This document shows, piece by piece, positions 17,708 through 26,922 of a stretch of 64,000 bases of DNA. Position 1 is the first letter of the stretch, and each line of letters starts with the position of its first letter. The position numbers and the translations under genes were made by a program. Source of the DNA: Pseudoflavonifractor sp. An184 (GTDB lineage Bacteria > Bacillota > Clostridia > Oscillospirales > Oscillospiraceae); NCBI RefSeq assembly GCF_002160305.1, contig NZ_NFKI01000003.1:1-64000 (forward strand), in the 5' to 3' direction. Below the pieces are notes generated by a model that saw nothing but the letters and a program-made list of their open reading frames with translations, was not told the origin of the DNA and did not search any database.

Positions 17708-18850
17708 TCATGCGGACAGTACGGCCTCCCGGGCCGCCTGGTCCGCCTCTAAAATCTGAGTCATGGTGGGGTCCTGGACCACTTTGACCTGATCCATGGC
17801 CCGCTCCACCCGGTCGGCGATGTCCAAAAAACCGATTGTTCCGTCCAGGAACAGGGATACCGCCGCCTCGTTGGCTCCATTCAGGATGGCCCCGGCGGTT
17901 CCGCCTGTGCGGGCCGCCTTCAGGGCCAGGGCCAGGCACCGGAAGGTGTCCAGGTCGGGCTGGGCAAAGGTCAGGGGGCCGCAGGAACACAGGTCCAGGG
18001 GCGTGGCCGGCCCCTCCACCCGCCGGGGCCAGGTGAGGGCATACTGGATGGGCAGGCGCATGTCCGGCGTGCCCAGCTGGGCGATCACCGCGTTATCACA
18101 GTATTCCACCAGGGAGTGAATGATACTCTCCCGGTGGATGACGATGGAAATTTTCTCCGGGGGCATGTGGTAGAGGTGCATGGCCTCGATGAACTCCAGC
18201 CCCTTGTTCATCAGGGTGGCCGAGTCCACGGTGATCTTGGCCCCCATGTTCCAGTTCGGATGCTGTAAGGCATCTTCCCTTGTCATATGTTTCAGTTCCT
18301 CACGGCTTCTGCCAAAGAAGGGGCCGCCGGAGCAGGTGAGGATCAACCGCTTGACCTCCCTCCGGTCCTTACACCCCTGGAGGGACTGAAACAGAGCCGA
18401 GTGCTCCGAGTCCACGGGCAGGATCTCCGCTCCCCAGTCCCGGGCCTCCTCCTGGACCAGCTGCCCGGCGCACACCAGGGTCTCCTTGTTGGCCAGGGCG
18501 ATGCGCTTCCCCTCCCGGATGGCGGCCATGGTGGGCCGCAGACCGATCATGCCCACCACCGCGGTGATCACCGTGTCGGCGGAGGGCAGCTCCGCCGCCT
18601 CCACCAGGCCCTCCATGCCGGAGGCCACCCGGGTCTTGGTGTCCGCCAGCCGGACCTTCAAATCGGCGGCGGCCTTCTCGTCCATCATCACCGCCAGCTC
18701 CGGCCGGAACTGCCGGACCTGCTCCTCCATGCGCGCTACATTGGCGTTGGCCGTCAAAGCCCCCACTGTCATGCCGCAGGCGGCAATCACCTCCAGTGAC
18801 TGCCGCCCAATGGACCCTGTGGAACCTAAAATCGAAATGCGTCTGCTCAT
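17708..18850 (-). CDS. dxr: 1-deoxy-D-xylulose-5-phosphate reductoisomerase Dxr
   Basis: A 380-residue NADPH-dependent enzyme making MEP from DXP. The N-terminal Rossmann motif is ISILGSTGSIGRQSLEVI. The catalytic/metal region is LPVDSEHSALFQ, and the substrate loop includes LTCSGGPFFGRSREEL and HPNWNMGAKITVDSATLMNKGLE. The ATG at 18848-18850 has AGGAGG 6 nt upstream; the long upstream open extension is repeat-derived and was excluded. It lies between cdsA and rseP. Confidence 0.96.
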   Translation of the reverse strand: MSRRISILGSTGSIGRQSLEVIAACGMTVGALTANANVARMEEQVRQFRPELAVMMDEKAAADLKVRLADTKTRVASGMEGLVEAAELPSADTVITAVVGMIGLRPTMAAIREGKRIALANKETLVCAGQLVQEEARDWGAEILPVDSEHSALFQSLQGCKDRREVKRLILTCSGGPFFGRSREELKHMTREDALQHPNWNMGAKITVDSATLMNKGLEFIEAMHLYHMPPEKISIVIHRESIIHSLVEYCDNAVIAQLGTPDMRLPIQYALTWPRRVEGPATPLDLCSCGPLTFAQPDLDTFRCLALALKAARTGGTAGAILNGANEAAVSLFLDGTIGFLDIADRVERAMDQVKVVQDPTMTQILEADQAAREAVLSA

Positions 18851-18872
18851 ACGCACCCTCCTTTCTCTTCTT

Positions 18873-18927
18873 TTCTTGAAAGAAAAGAAGCAAAAGAACT
18901 TTGGCGCAAAACTGCGTTTTGCTTCTT
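18873..18927. repeat. short interspersed repeat D, copy 1
   Basis: A TTTTCTTGAAAGAAAA palindrome is followed by AGAACTTTGGCGCAAAAC and then GTTTTGC. A closely matching copy lies at 32149-32205, likewise just upstream (transcription-wise) of a minus-strand gene. The rest of the 238-bp gap before cdsA also holds a TACTTTCTTT...AAAGAAAGTA hairpin at its far end. Confidence 0.7.
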
Positions 18928-19088
18928 TTTGATACTTGGCAGGGACAGATTCTGATCCCACCCGTAAACTTTCCTGCCATGGAAAATCAAACCGCCCCTT
19001 AAATTCTGAATAAAAACTTGATCCGCAGAGGCGAAACGTAGTTTCGCAGAAAGTTTCTTTGCCTACTTTCTTTTCCAAAGAAAGTAGG

Positions 19089-19907
19089 TCAGAAGGGGGG
19101 GCACAGCTCCACCAGAAGCATCAGGGTGGGGGCGGCAAACACCATGGAGTCGAACCGGTCCAGCATTCCCCCGTGGCCGGGCAGGAGGTCGCCGTAGTCC
19201 TTCACGCCGAACTGCCGCTTCACAAAGGAGAAGGACAGGTCCCCCAGCTCGGTGACCGCGCTGCCCACCAGACCGTAGACGGCCAGCACGGGCAGAGATG
19301 CGTCCAGCCCGGCGAACTGCTCCAGCAGCACGCCGTAGATCAGCAGAAAAATGGCCCCGGACAGGATGCCGCCGATATAGCCCTCAATGGACTTGTTGGG
19401 GCTCACCCGGGTGACGCCCCGGTGCCTGCCCAGGAAGATCCCGGCAAAATAGGCCCCTCCGTCGGTGAGGAAAGCGCAGATCACCGGCAGGAGCACCAGG
19501 AAGCGCCCCTGCTCCATCCCCTTCAGCTCCACCAGCGTGGACAGGGCCCAGGGGATCATCAGCCCGCCGAACAGGCAGACCAGCACATCTTCAAAGCGCA
19601 CCGCCTTCTCCCGGTCATACAGGCGGATAGCGATCCAGAAAATGGCCACCATCAGCAGCAGAGCGGACGTCTGAAGCACCATGCCCTCCTGGCCCAGCCA
19701 CTCCCCCAGGGGGATGGCCGCCGCCGCCAGGGCGGTGCAGAAATACATGCCGTTGTGGTGGGCCACCCCGGTGGCCCGAAGCAGTTCAAAGGAGGCCAGG
19801 GCGGAGATGGCCGCCATCAGCACCGCCAGCCACACCGGCTCCAGGAAAAACAGTACAACGAAAAACAGCGGAGCCAGAATGACCGCCACCAAAATTCGTT
19901 TTCCCAC
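19089..19907 (-). CDS. cdsA: phosphatidate cytidylyltransferase CdsA
   Basis: A 272-residue membrane enzyme that makes CDP-diacylglycerol from phosphatidate and CTP for phospholipid synthesis. It has about seven hydrophobic helices. The C-terminal signature GDLSFSFVKRQFGVKDYGDLLPGHGGMLDRFDS is easily recognised. The start is GTG (19905-19907), immediately after the uppS stop, with GGAGGGG about 5 nt upstream. Confidence 0.95.
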   Translation of the reverse strand: MGKRILVAVILAPLFFVVLFFLEPVWLAVLMAAISALASFELLRATGVAHHNGMYFCTALAAAAIPLGEWLGQEGMVLQTSALLLMVAIFWIAIRLYDREKAVRFEDVLVCLFGGLMIPWALSTLVELKGMEQGRFLVLLPVICAFLTDGGAYFAGIFLGRHRGVTRVSPNKSIEGYIGGILSGAIFLLIYGVLLEQFAGLDASLPVLAVYGLVGSAVTELGDLSFSFVKRQFGVKDYGDLLPGHGGMLDRFDSMVFAAPTLMLLVELCPPF

Positions 19908-20657
19908 TCAAACCCCTCCAAACCGGCGGGAGCGGCCCTGGTAAGCCGCAATCGCCCGGTGCAGCTCCTCCTTGGTAAAGTCGGGCCACAGCACGTCGGT
20001 AAAATAAAACTCCGCGTAGGCGGACTGCCACAGCAGGAAATTGGACAGGCGCAGCTCTCCGCTGGGACGGATGACCAGATCCGGATCGGGCACCCCCCGG
20101 GAGAACAGATACCCGGCGAAGTGCTCCGCCGTCAGGTGGTTGGGGTCGGCCTTTCCCTCCACGCAGTCCTGGGCGTAGGCCCGGGCCGCCCGGAGCAGCT
20201 CGTCCCGCCCCCCGTAGTTGAGACACACGTTTACCTGACAGCCGTCGTACCCCTTGGAGATCTCCCGGGTGCGCCGGCACAGGTCCTGGAGCTCCTGGGG
20301 CAGCGGGGACAGGTCCCCGAAAAATTCCATCTTCACCCGGTCCCGCTCCATGCGGCTGATGGCCTCCAGCAGGTACTTCTTCAAAAGGCCCATGATGGCC
20401 CCCACTTCCTCCGCGGGACGCTTCCAGTTCTCCGTGGAGAAGGCGTAGACCGTCAGGTATTCCAACCCGATGTCCTTGCAGTAGGTGGCGATGGTGCGGA
20501 AATTCTCCGCTCCCGCCGCGTGGCCCGCCGTGCGGGGCAGCCCCCGCTTCTGGGCCCAGCGGCCGTTTCCATCCATGATAATGGCAATGTGCCGGGGCAG
20601 ATGGTCAAAGTCCACCGCCGGAGCAGGAGCCTGCTCCTTTGCCTTAAAAAAGGGCAT
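19908..20657 (-). CDS. uppS: isoprenyl (undecaprenyl) diphosphate synthase UppS
   Basis: A 249-residue cis-prenyltransferase that builds the C55 lipid carrier for cell-wall precursors. Signatures are HIAIIMDGNGRWAQKRGLPRTAGH (Mg-binding Asp and P-loop-like region), YLTVYAFSTENWKRP and, near the C-terminus, PDLVIRPSGELRLSNFLLWQSAYAEFYF. Three starts are possible (20675 TTG, 20666 ATG, 20657 ATG); I prefer 20657 because an AAGGATG site lies 6-7 nt before it. It sits in the usual frr-uppS-cdsA order. Confidence 0.94.
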   Translation of the reverse strand: MPFFKAKEQAPAPAVDFDHLPRHIAIIMDGNGRWAQKRGLPRTAGHAAGAENFRTIATYCKDIGLEYLTVYAFSTENWKRPAEEVGAIMGLLKKYLLEAISRMERDRVKMEFFGDLSPLPQELQDLCRRTREISKGYDGCQVNVCLNYGGRDELLRAARAYAQDCVEGKADPNHLTAEHFAGYLFSRGVPDPDLVIRPSGELRLSNFLLWQSAYAEFYFTDVLWPDFTKEELHRAIAAYQGRSRRFGGV

Positions 20658-20739
20658 GTTCAACATCCTTACCAAAAGTGTAAATTCCCGGCAGAGCCGC
20701 TGGAGACAAAGGTCCCCGGCGGCTCTCCCGTTTGGTCTG

Positions 20740-21294
20740 TCAGACCGCCATCAGTTCCTGCTCTTTCTTGGCGGTCAGTTCATCAATGTCCTTGCAGCGC
20801 TTGTCGGTCAGGTCCTGCAGCTCCTTTTCCAGCTGCTTGAGGTCGTCCTCGGTGAGCTCGGAGGCCTTCTTTTTCTTCTTAAAATCCTCCATGGCGTCCC
20901 GGCGGATGTTTCGCAGGGCCACCTTGCCCTCCTCGCCGTACTTGCGCACCTGCTTGGTCAGGTCCTTGCGGCGCTCCTCGGTGAGCTGGGGGAAGGCCAG
21001 GCGGATCACCTTGCCATCGTTCTGGGGGTTGATGCCCAGATCGGAGGTCTGGATGGCCTTCTCGATGGCCTTCAGCAGAGAGCCGTCCCAGGGCTGAATC
21101 ATCAGGGTCCGGGGGTCCGGGGAGGAGATGGCCGCCACCTGGTTCAGGGGGGTGGGGGTCCCGTAATACTCCACGGTGATGCGGTCCAGCACGCCGGCGT
21201 TGGCCCGGCCGGCCCGGACGGAGGCAAAGTTGGATTTGACCACCTCAATGGTCTTCAGCATTTTCTGATCGTAAGCTTTTGTCTCGGGACTCAT
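20740..21294 (-). CDS. frr: ribosome recycling factor Frr
   Basis: A 184-residue protein, the standard length. With EF-G it splits post-termination ribosomes. It is mostly helical, with the family blocks VRAGRANAGVLDRITVEYYGTPTPLNQVA, PWDGSLLKAIEKAI and RLAFPQLTEERRKDL. It lies between pyrH and uppS. Confidence 0.97.
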   Translation of the reverse strand: MSPETKAYDQKMLKTIEVVKSNFASVRAGRANAGVLDRITVEYYGTPTPLNQVAAISSPDPRTLMIQPWDGSLLKAIEKAIQTSDLGINPQNDGKVIRLAFPQLTEERRKDLTKQVRKYGEEGKVALRNIRRDAMEDFKKKKKASELTEDDLKQLEKELQDLTDKRCKDIDELTAKKEQELMAV

Positions 21295-21331
21295 GGTATG
21301 CCCTTCCTTTCCGTTCTAATCTCTCGTCCGG

Positions 21332-22048
21332 TCAGCCCTGGACGATGGTTCCGATCTTCTCGCCCATAATGGCCCGCAGGATGTTTTCCGGGTCCTTCAG
21401 GGCAAACAGCAGCACGGGAATCTTGTTGTCCATGGACAGGGAGGTGGCGGTGGAGTCCATGACCTGGAGCCGCTGGGCCAGCACGTCGGAGTAGGTGATG
21501 GATTCGTACTTCACCGCGTCGGGCACCTTTCTGGGGTCGGCGGAGTAGACGCCGTCGATGTTCTTGGCCAGCAAAATCACGTCCGCGTCGATCTCCGCCG
21601 CCCGGAGCACCGCCGCCGTATCGGTGGAGAAGAAGGGGTTGCCGGTGCCGCAGCCGAAGATGACCACTCTCCCCTTCTCCAGATGGCGGATGGCCTTGGA
21701 GCGGATATAGGGCTCGGCCACCGAGCGCATCTCGATGGCGGTCTGCACCCGGACCTCCACGCCCTTCTGCTCCAGCACGTCGGCCACGGCCAGGGCGTTG
21801 ATGGCGGTGGCCAGCATGCCCATGTGGTCGGCGCGGACGCGCACCATCCGGTCGCCGCCGTCCTTCAGGCCGCGCCAGAAGTTGCCGCCGCCCACCACGA
21901 TGCCCACCTGGACGCCCAGCTGGACACAGCGCTTGACCACGTCGCACACTTCGCCGATCACATTAAAGTCCAGCCCCCGGGACGCCTCCCCCGCCAGGGC
22001 CTCGCCGCTGATTTTCAGCAATACTCGTTTATACTTCGGATTCTCCAT
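21332..22048 (-). CDS. pyrH: UMP kinase PyrH
   Basis: A 238-residue amino-acid-kinase-fold enzyme converting UMP to UDP. Signatures are [14 protein letters not shown] at the N-terminus, [12 protein letters not shown], the [14 protein letters not shown] helix, [23 protein letters not shown] and [11 protein letters not shown]. It is the first gene of the minus-strand translation/lipid run. The 212-bp region upstream is AT-rich (22085-22145); I could not define a well-spaced promoter there. Confidence 0.97.
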   Translation of the reverse strand: MENPKYKRVLLKISGEALAGEASRGLDFNVIGEVCDVVKRCVQLGVQVGIVVGGGNFWRGLKDGGDRMVRVRADHMGMLATAINALAVADVLEQKGVEVRVQTAIEMRSVAEPYIRSKAIRHLEKGRVVIFGCGTGNPFFSTDTAAVLRAAEIDADVILLAKNIDGVYSADPRKVPDAVKYESITYSDVLAQRLQVMDSTATSLSMDNKIPVLLFALKDPENILRAIMGEKIGTIVQG

Positions 22049-22260
22049 GGGAATCCCTCCTTGCGCAATGGTTTTAAAACACTCTTTCTTATTCTAATAT
22101 AATTATCCCATTTTGCCTAGTGCTTCTTGTAAAATTTTTTTACATTAGGCCGTATCCGCCGCACCGCTTCCCCGGCGCGCTCATAGTCTGATACGGCGCA
22201 CACCCATCACAGCGGCGGGGAGCCCGTCCAAACGCCCTCCGCCGGGAAAGGAAACTCGCT

Positions 22261-23052
22261 TTGACACACGCACTGATTTGGGCCGCAGGCGGCACTGGTT
22301 TTACATGTTTTATGACGGCTCTGGGCTCGGCCACCGTCTTTTTGTTCCGCAGCCGGGTCAACCGGCAGCTCCACCAGCTCCTGCTGGGCTTTGCCGCCGG
22401 TGTGATGATCGCGGCCAGCATGTGGTCCCTGCTCATCCCGGCCATCGAGGCGGCGGAGGAGGCCGGGCTGCCCGGATGGTTCCCCGCCGCCGGGGGCTCC
22501 GTTCTGGGGGTCCTGTTCCTGGTCACCATGAACACCCTTCTCCCCCATCTGACCCCCGCCTTTCTCCAGGCTCCCCGGGACGGCTCCGGCCGCCGCAGCA
22601 CTCTGCTGGTACTGGCCATCGCCATGCACAACATCCCCGAGGGGATGGCGGTGGGCATCTCCTTCGCCCTGGCCGCCCGCAGCGACCCCACCCTCCTCCC
22701 CGCCGCCATGGCCCTGGCTCTGGGCATCGGCATCCAGAACTTTCCGGAGGGGGCCGCCATCTCCCTTCCCCTGCGGCAGGCGGGCATGAGCCGGAAAAAA
22801 TCCTTCCTCATCGGCGCGGCCTCCGGGGCGGTGGAGCCCATCGCCGCCCTGTTCACCGTCCTGGCGGCGGGGACGGTGGAGCCGCTGATGCCCTGGCTCC
22901 TCTCCTTTGCCGCGGGGGCCATGCTCTATGTGGTGGTGGAGGAGCTCATCCCAGAGGCCAACCTGCGCCATGACCACGAGAGCTGCGGAGGCACCTGCGG
23001 CGTCATGGCCGGATTTCTCATCATGATGATCCTGGACGTGGCTCTGGGGTGA
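22261..23052 (+). CDS. ZIP-family divalent metal transporter
   Basis: A 263-residue membrane protein with eight predicted helices. The ZIP metal-site motifs are present: HNIPEGMAVGISFALAA in helix IV and NFPEGAAISLPLRQAG in helix V. Bacterial members (ZupT) import zinc, iron or manganese. The start is a TTG preceded by an AAAGGA-like site about 9 nt upstream. It stands alone between two minus-strand genes; the metal cannot be told from sequence. Confidence 0.9.
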   Translation: MTHALIWAAGGTGFTCFMTALGSATVFLFRSRVNRQLHQLLLGFAAGVMIAASMWSLLIPAIEAAEEAGLPGWFPAAGGSVLGVLFLVTMNTLLPHLTPAFLQAPRDGSGRRSTLLVLAIAMHNIPEGMAVGISFALAARSDPTLLPAAMALALGIGIQNFPEGAAISLPLRQAGMSRKKSFLIGAASGAVEPIAALFTVLAAGTVEPLMPWLLSFAAGAMLYVVVEELIPEANLRHDHESCGGTCGVMAGFLIMMILDVALG

Positions 23053-23614
23053 AGCACAGCGGACACAGAAGCCGGTTCTTCTTTCGCAGAGTAGTCCACA
23101 TAAATGGAACATCCCTCAGATACGGCGGGAGGGGCAAGCCCCTCCCCTGCGGTTCTCCAGAAGCTCTTCCGGGATTAGGCAGGGGAGGCCCTTGGGCCTC
23201 CCGCCAAGACGCACATTAGAAAAGGGTATATGTGAAATCCTGGACGGGCGGGTCACGGACCCGCCCCTACGCACCTCATCCGCCTCGCTTCGCTCGGCAC
23301 CTTCCCCTAAAGGGGAAGGCCTTCGGGCGGCTGATAGCGGTCCTTTCTCTCCGTAGGGGCCGGACGCTGGCCGGCCCGCAGATGTACGCGGCGCGTCCAG
23401 GAGGCGCGCCCTACGGCTCAGCACCAGCCGCCGCCTGCTCGGCCAAGCCAGGCGCTGTTGTGAAACCATACCAACTGCAATTTTGGAACAGCCAGCCCCC
23501 TGTGGGGCGGCGGGGGCAAGCCCCCGCCCTACCGGACCTACTTCTAATAAATTCGTCTCTTATAGAGAAAGGTCTATGGGAGAGGACAGCAAAATTTCCC
23601 GGCGCAATCTAAGT
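23053..23614. repeat. cluster of short hairpin repeats
   Basis: This 562-bp gap contains no credible gene. It is packed with GC palindromes: GGGAGGGG...CCCCTCCC at about 23126-23147, GGAGGCCC...GGGCCTCC at about 23180-23200, GGGCGGGTC...GACCCGCCC at about 23248-23270, CCTTCCCC...GGGGAAGG at about 23302-23320, GGGGCCGG...CCGGCCC at about 23355-23380 and GCGGGGGC...GCCCCCGC at about 23510-23532. Several are followed by CCCTACG or CCTGCGG. The same types recur at 25695-25895 and 32600-32850. Confidence 0.7.
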
Positions 23615-24937
23615 TTAATAAAAGTTCTCCCTTGCGTACCGCAGCAGCTCCTCCCGGAAGTCCGGGTGGGCGATGGCGGCCAGGGCCTCGGCCCGCTCCC
23701 GCAGGGTCTTGCCGGAGAGCTTGGCCACGCCGTACTCGGTGGCCACATACTGGATCATGGTGCGGGGTGCAGAAACCGTGCTCCCCCCGGCGATACAGGG
23801 GACGATGTTGGACTTGAGGGTGCCGTCCTTCTTCTTGTGGGTGGCGTTCAGGCAGACAAAGCCCTTGCCCCCTTTGGAGCGGTAGGCCCCCTCCAGAAAG
23901 TCCATCTGTCCCCCGATGCCGGACAGCTGCCGGGTCCCGGCGGACTCCCCGTTCTCCTGGCCCATCAGATCCACTTCCACTCCGCCGTTGATGCTGATGA
24001 CGTTGCTCATCCGGCTGATACGCTCCACCGAGTGGACGTAGTCCACATCCCCGGGGCGGAACAACTGGGGCTCCTGGTCCAGCCAGTCGTACAGCTCCTG
24101 GGAGCCCATGGCCAGATTCCAGGTGGACCGCCCCCGGTCCACCTCTTTCCTCCCGTTGGTCAGTTTGCCCGCCTTCCACAGCTCCAGAAAGGCGTCGCTG
24201 ATGGTCCCCGTGTGGCAGCCCAGGTCCTTCCGGTCCGACTGGGCCAGCAGCCTGGCCACGGTGAAGGGTACGCCGCCCACCCCCAGGGACAGCACCGCCC
24301 CGTCGGGGATCTCCTCCACCACCAGCTTGGCGATCTGGAGGTCGGTTTCGCCGGGCTCCCGGTAGCTGCGCAGGGGCAGGGGCTCGTGCTCCCCCTCCAC
24401 CACATAGTCCGCCTCCCTCAGGTGGACCCGGTGGGAGCCGTCCACCCCCTGGAGCCGGGGCAGCTTCTCGTTGATTTCAAAAATCACGGTGCGGGCGCTC
24501 TCAAAGATGGTGCGCCAGGCGTAGTTGGAGATACCCAGGCCGCAGTACCCCTCTCCGTCCGGCCGGGACACCGGTACGAAGGCCACGTCGCAGCGGATGT
24601 GCCCGTCCCGGTACAGGTAGGGCAGGGACCGCAGCATGGCGGGCATAAACTTTACCAGCCCCCGGCTCTGGAGCTTGCGCTCATAGTCCCCGATGTGCCA
24701 GCTGTAATATGTAAAGGACTCCTGCTCCGGGTCTAGTTCCACCACCTCGATCCGGGGGCGGATCACCAGACCGCCCCGGATCTTCACGTCCCGGACGACC
24801 CCTTTCCGCCCGGCCAGCGCCCGGTCCAGCAGCTCCGGGAATCCGGCTCCGAAGCCGTAGTCCACCCAGTCCCCATCCCGGACCGCCTGAACCGCCTCCT
24901 CGGGCGTGACAAATTTCGTCTGTCTCTTTTCCCTCAT
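23615..24937 (-). CDS. acetate-type CoA-transferase (butyryl/4-hydroxybutyryl family)
   Basis: A 440-residue family I CoA-transferase of the acetyl-CoA hydrolase/transferase group, the length of butyryl-CoA:acetate and 4-hydroxybutyrate CoA-transferases. Signatures are VDYGFGAGFPELLDRALA near the N-terminus, LSLGVGGVPFTVARLL, the catalytic region VDLMGQENGES (candidate glutamate) and LSGIGGQMDFLEGA. In gut clostridia these enzymes swap CoA between a fermentation acid and acetate; which acid is used here is inference. AAGGAG lies 8 nt before the ATG at 24935-24937. It appears monocistronic. Confidence 0.88.
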   Translation of the reverse strand: MREKRQTKFVTPEEAVQAVRDGDWVDYGFGAGFPELLDRALAGRKGVVRDVKIRGGLVIRPRIEVVELDPEQESFTYYSWHIGDYERKLQSRGLVKFMPAMLRSLPYLYRDGHIRCDVAFVPVSRPDGEGYCGLGISNYAWRTIFESARTVIFEINEKLPRLQGVDGSHRVHLREADYVVEGEHEPLPLRSYREPGETDLQIAKLVVEEIPDGAVLSLGVGGVPFTVARLLAQSDRKDLGCHTGTISDAFLELWKAGKLTNGRKEVDRGRSTWNLAMGSQELYDWLDQEPQLFRPGDVDYVHSVERISRMSNVISINGGVEVDLMGQENGESAGTRQLSGIGGQMDFLEGAYRSKGGKGFVCLNATHKKKDGTLKSNIVPCIAGGSTVSAPRTMIQYVATEYGVAKLSGKTLRERAEALAAIAHPDFREELLRYARENFY

Positions 24938-25070
24938 ATTCAACGCTCCTTCTCGCTTTGTTCCATGCTCCATTCCGTGGCCCCGCATGCGGATCAGCTC
25001 CAGGGCGGTCCACTGGTTCCTGGTCATTATACCAAGAGAGCGGGACGGCCGCAAGTCTCCTATAAAACCG

Positions 25071-25098
25071 GGAGCCGCGCCCGTTCGGGCGCGGCTCC
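25071..25098 (-). terminator. intrinsic terminator of the lipoprotein gene
   Basis: A 13-bp GC stem (25071-25083 with 25086-25098) begins about 29 nt after the lipoprotein stop on the minus strand and is followed by CGGTTTTAT. Confidence 0.75.
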
Positions 25099-25126
25099 TC
25101 GCTGCGTCTGCACGCTCTATTTGGGG

Positions 25127-25510
25127 TCAAACTCCGTGTTCCACGTCCCGGACCGCGTCCTTGGCGGCCCGTTCCGTGCCGCGGACGGCGTTCTCTGCCG
25201 CCCGCTCTGTGTTTTGAGCGGCGTCCTCCGCGCCGTCCATCATCTTGTCCCAGCTCTCCCGGAGCTCCCGGCCCAGCTTTTCCCACTCGGTCTCGCCGGC
25301 GCTCCGGCGCTTCACAGCTCCGTCCGTCCCGGCGTAGTAGCTGCCGTCCTCCATTACGTTCCGGTTCCGTCCCGCCGGGGTCTCCGTGCCGGAGGTCCCC
25401 CGGTTGCTCAAACGGCCGGTGGTCGTGTCCGTCCCTGTCCTGACGCCGCAGGACGTCAGAGTCAAGGACAGCATCAGCGCCAGCCCAAGCGCCGTCCATC
25501 TCCCTCGCAT
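25127..25510 (-). CDS. small secreted lipoprotein of unknown function
   Basis: A 127-residue protein with a classic lipoprotein signal: RGRW, a hydrophobic core and the lipobox LTSC at residues 18-21. The mature part is polar, with a Thr/Gly-rich linker, then a long amphipathic helix with EDAAQNTERAAENAVRGTERAAKDA repeats of alanine and charged residues. That helix resembles late-embryogenesis-like or membrane-surface helices. I do not recognise a family. It has its own promoter (25626-25653) and terminator. Confidence 0.75.
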   Translation of the reverse strand: MRGRWTALGLALMLSLTLTSCGVRTGTDTTTGRLSNRGTSGTETPAGRNRNVMEDGSYYAGTDGAVKRRSAGETEWEKLGRELRESWDKMMDGAEDAAQNTERAAENAVRGTERAAKDAVRDVEHGV

Positions 25511-25625
25511 TGCCGTCGCCTCCCATAAATCCGCATGATTTCATTCTTTTGGAGGTTCCATCCGGCGTTTAGTATGCATCAGAATCCTGAGCTCATGCCG
25601 GTAAATCCTTAACAGGGATTTTTTG

Positions 25626-25653
25626 ATTGTATGAGTTTTGTTTTTTGTGTAAA
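25626..25653 (-). promoter_or_regulatory. promoter of the lipoprotein gene
   Basis: On the minus strand TTTACA (25648-25653), 16 bp, then TACAAT (25626-25631). The leader would be about 110 nt. Confidence 0.5.
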
Positions 25654-25689
25654 AAATATGGCTTTTCGCTTGTTATTGGGAAGTTTCTC

Positions 25690-25900
25690 GCCAGGAACCG
25701 GGCGGCCCGGTGTGCCGCCCCTACAAAAGGGTCCGAAACTGGATTCTACATCCGGCACGGGCGACCGCGAGGGTCGCCCCTACGCCCATCTGTCTGAACC
25801 CTGACGGGCGGGTCACGGACCCGCCCCTACGGCGTATCCAGAAACCGTCTGTTTTTAACGTAGGGGCCGGTCCCAGACCGGCCCGCAGATGTACGCGGCG
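25690..25900. repeat. second cluster of short hairpin repeats
   Basis: Tandem-like palindromes with CCCTAC tails: GGCGGCCC...TGCCGCCCCTAC at about 25700-25724, GGGCGACC...GGGTCGCCCCTAC at about 25758-25783, GGGCGGGTC...GACCCGCCCCTAC at about 25804-25828 and GTAGGGGCCGG...CCGGCCC at about 25860-25885. The third is almost identical to the unit at 23248. The rest of the 531-bp gap between the lipoprotein and rsgA holds only promoter and terminator signals. Confidence 0.7.
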
Positions 25901-25986
25901 CGCCGAGGTCGTGGCCCAGACCAGCCTCTCTTGCCCCTGCGGAGCAATTCACCCGCCGCCGCAGCGGCGAAATCCCCCTCAAAGCG

Positions 25987-26023
25987 AAAAAGTTCCCCGG
26001 AGCCCCACAGCCCCAGGGAACTT
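25987..26023 (-). terminator. intrinsic terminator after rsgA
   Basis: AAGTTCCC and GGGGAACTT arms (26014-26023 with 25990-25998) plus an interior GC stem are followed by TTTTT on the minus strand, about 20 nt after the rsgA stop. It ends the long yicC-to-rsgA gene run. Confidence 0.8.
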
Positions 26024-26041
26024 AAAAACACAAAGAAAACT

Positions 26042-26920
26042 TCAATCTCTCTCCCAATCCGGGATCTGTTTGGCCTGCTCGTACAGGCGCACATAGCTGT
26101 CGTGGCGGCTCTTTGGGATCTCCCCCGCCTTCACCGCCGAGCGCACGGCGCACCCCTTCTCCTTTATATGGGCGCAGTCCAGAAACTGACACTTGCCGAT
26201 GTAGGGGGCAAACTCCCGGAACCGGGAGGCCAGCTCCTCCTTCCGGCACAGCTCCCCCTTGTCCAGTTCAAAGGAGGAGAAGCCCGGGGTGTCCGCCACC
26301 AGCGCCCCGCAGGACAGGCGGATGAGCTCCACATGGCGGGTGGTGTGACGGCCCCGGCCCAGCTTCTGGCTGACGGCGCTGGTTTCCAGGGCAATCCCCG
26401 GCTCCAGGGCGTTCAAAATGCTGGATTTCCCTACGCCGGAGTTGCCGGTAAAGGCGGATACCTTTCCAGCAATCAGCTCCCGCAGCCGGTCCAGGCCCTC
26501 GCCGGTCTCGGCGCTCACCTGGACGGTGGGGAACCCGGCCTTCTGATAGATGGCCGCCAGATCCTCGCCCGAGACCAGATCGCACTTGTTGATGCAGATG
26601 ACGCTCTCACAGCCGTTGCCCTCGGCAATGGCCGCCACCCGGTCGATGAGAAACGGGTCGGTGACCGGGATGGCCTGGGAGGCGATGATGACCAGCTGGT
26701 CGATGTTGGCCACCGCCGGGCGGTGGAACTGGTTCTTCCGGGGCAGGACGGCCTCCAGGGCCCCCTGTCCGTCGGAGAGGGGGGTGAACTCCACCCGGTC
26801 CCCCACCAGCGGGGTGACCTTGGCGTGGCGGAGCTTTCCCCGCCCCCGGCATGGGATGACGGTCTGGCCGTCGTCCACGTAGTAGAAGCCGCTGAGGGCC
26901 TTCAGGATGATTCCCTCCAT
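26042..26920 (-). CDS. rsgA: 30S maturation GTPase RsgA
   Basis: A 292-residue circularly permuted GTPase that checks late 30S subunit assembly. Order: N-terminal OB fold (through VGDRVEFTPL), G4 INKCDLV, G5-like VSAETGEG, P-loop FTGNSGVGKSSILNAL, switch region GRGRHTTRHVELI, G3 DTPGF, then a C-terminal zinc finger with Cys-x4-Cys-x-His-x5-Cys (CQFLDCAHIKEKGC). It starts 2 nt after prkC, whose kinase phosphorylates RsgA homologues in Bacillus. Confidence 0.96.
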   Translation of the reverse strand: MEGIILKALSGFYYVDDGQTVIPCRGRGKLRHAKVTPLVGDRVEFTPLSDGQGALEAVLPRKNQFHRPAVANIDQLVIIASQAIPVTDPFLIDRVAAIAEGNGCESVICINKCDLVSGEDLAAIYQKAGFPTVQVSAETGEGLDRLRELIAGKVSAFTGNSGVGKSSILNALEPGIALETSAVSQKLGRGRHTTRHVELIRLSCGALVADTPGFSSFELDKGELCRKEELASRFREFAPYIGKCQFLDCAHIKEKGCAVRSAVKAGEIPKSRHDSYVRLYEQAKQIPDWERD

Positions 26921-26922
26921 AC

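Noticed and set aside
22060-22145. Promoter for pyrH in the AT-rich gap
   Set aside because: TTTACA and GATAAT are present, but their spacing is about 20 bp and no better pair was found, so I did not list it.
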